Below, piece after piece: positions 4,426-5,181 of a DNA stretch of 5,181 nucleotides; position 1 is the stretch's first letter; the number at the start of each line of letters is the position of its first letter. The DNA is from Elusimicrobia bacterium RIFCSPLOWO2_12_FULL_59_9 (GTDB taxonomy: Bacteria; Elusimicrobiota; Elusimicrobia; O2-12-FULL-59-9): NCBI GenBank assembly GCA_001800185.1, contig MGUX01000169.1, positions 1 through 5,181 of the forward strand, in the 5' to 3' direction. The translations under genes and the position numbers were made by a program. The notes beneath the pieces are model-generated. The model was not told where the DNA came from, made no database searches, and worked only from the letters and a program-made list of their open reading frames with translations.

Positions 4426-5181
4426 ATGAAACCGAGCCGACTCTGGATTATTGCCGCCGTTTTGACCGCCGCCGCGTGGGTTCCTTGGCGAGTCTATGCC
4501 GGCAAAAAACCCGCTCTTCCCGCGCAGGCTCCGGCGCTTCAAGGGCAAACCGTTTCGAGGGATTTTGACGTCAGGTTGTTCGCCCCCTATTTGGAGCCCG
4601 GCATCGGAGGACAGAATTGGGAGCCCGGCGACGAGATGCTGGCGCCCGGGGGCGTTGAGTGGACGGATGCGGCCCGGACCCAGGGCCGCCTGCGTCTTAG
4701 AATGTGGTACCACAAAGCTTGGGCCGAGTTTCAAACGACGGCGGACCGCAGGAAGGTCGCCGCGCTTAATGTGCAGTTGGGCTGGGATGGGGAGGCCGAC
4801 CGGATGATGCTGCTGTGGCGGCATCATCATGGCTACGCACTGAGACCCGGCGCCGGTTATTTTTGGAAGACGATCGGCGACGAAGATCTCCCGATGCCCC
4901 AGGATTTGGGCGCGCGCTACGACCGCGCCCTGACGGGCGTTTGGGAAATGTGGGCCAGGCGGCGGGCGCAGTCGCTTCTCGAATCCGATGAAATGAGTCC
5001 TGTCGAGGGGGCCGGTTCCTTCGCGCTCGCCGGTCACGAGATACCGGAAGCTTATCAACGCTTAAAACAAAAAACGCCCCTGCGCTACGGCCCCGGCGGC
5101 CTGGCGGGCGGGCATCCTCTCGTTTTCTATGTCCGGATTTGGCATATTCCGGTCAAGGTTCAACTTCTCGTCGTGCCCGTC
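4426..5181 (+). CDS. Secreted protein of unknown function, tryptophan-rich, 3' end outside the window (252 codons seen)
   Basis: I do not recognise a family. The ATG at 4426 is 7 nt after the permease stop and the frame stays open to the window edge. The N terminus looks like a Sec signal peptide: MKPSRLW, a hydrophobic core (about 8-20) and a plausible cleavage site after Val-Tyr-Ala (25). There is no lipobox cysteine; no cysteine occurs in the visible part. After a Pro/Ala/Gln-rich linker (28-41) comes a region rich in aromatic residues, with alternating hydrophobic/polar strands such as GRLRLRMWYHKAW (87-99) and HPLVFYVRIWHIPVKVQL (230-247), plus a His triplet (133-135, RHHHGY). There are 13 Trp in 252 residues, far above average. 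A beta-rich periplasmic or outer-membrane protein is plausible. It probably shares a transcript with the CNB and permease genes. No Shine-Dalgarno is seen. Confidence 0.75.
   Translation, partial: MKPSRLWIIAAVLTAAAWVPWRVYAGKKPALPAQAPALQGQTVSRDFDVRLFAPYLEPGIGGQNWEPGDEMLAPGGVEWTDAARTQGRLRLRMWYHKAWAEFQTTADRRKVAALNVQLGWDGEADRMMLLWRHHHGYALRPGAGYFWKTIGDEDLPMPQDLGARYDRALTGVWEMWARRRAQSLLESDEMSPVEGAGSFALAGHEIPEAYQRLKQKTPLRYGPGGLAGGHPLVFYVRIWHIPVKVQLLVVPV

Noticed and set aside
4387..5058. Minus-strand open frame of 223 codons (TTG start) opposite the secreted protein
   Set aside because: It is Pro/Arg/Gly-rich without domains or a start signal, and overlaps the permease end. The plus-strand frame has a signal peptide and operon spacing, so it is preferred.
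1..5181. CRISPR array, tRNA/rRNA gene, insertion sequence or attachment site
   Set aside because: I read the window for regularly spaced repeats, cloverleaf-like segments, transposase motifs and terminal inverted repeats and saw none. The 10-bp inverted repeat at 2097-2163 is better explained by promoters.

Overview
The window is GC-rich, densely coding bacterial DNA. I see no rRNA, tRNA, CRISPR array, transposase or phage gene. It lies around a divergent intergenic region at 2085-2172. To the left, on the minus strand, is a two-gene unit: a complete acyl-CoA dehydrogenase (921-2084), then the N-terminal 308 codons of isoleucyl-tRNA synthetase (ileS, 924 to the window edge). The two overlap by 4 bp (ATGA). 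To the right, on the plus strand, come a small DUF948/YtxG-like membrane protein, a YtxH-domain protein, an intrinsic terminator, a stand-alone cyclic-nucleotide-binding (CNB) protein, an AI-2E family permease, and a secreted protein I do not recognise, open at the right edge.

The intergenic region is a short AT-rich island. It carries two back-to-back sigma-70-like promoters that share the same 10 bases (ATGTTAGAAT) in inverted orientation. Each promoter would start RNA only a few bases before its start codon, so both flanking genes are predicted to be leaderless or nearly so.

The plus-strand genes form two blocks. The first is the YtxG/YtxH-like pair, which recalls the ytxGHJ stress operon of Bacillus without ytxJ, and ends at a strong hairpin/T-tract at 2759-2807. 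The second is CNB, AI-2E permease and secreted protein, with gaps of 4 and 7 nt. It starts only 14 nt after the terminator. A 24-codon mini-ORF (2743-2817) begins on the ytxH stop codon (TGATG), runs through the terminator and ends 4 nt before the CNB start, so translation could link the blocks. Only the ytxH-like gene has a clear Shine-Dalgarno sequence.

The organism cannot be fixed from this sequence. The IleRS is of the bacterial type and the ORFs are full-length in the standard code (TGA, TAG and TAA all serve as stops). The gene mix would suit an uncultured GC-rich lineage such as Elusimicrobiota or a neighbouring group, but that is a low-confidence impression. The most interesting parts are the CNB/AI-2E/secreted-protein cassette, the twin promoter and the mini-ORF across the terminator.
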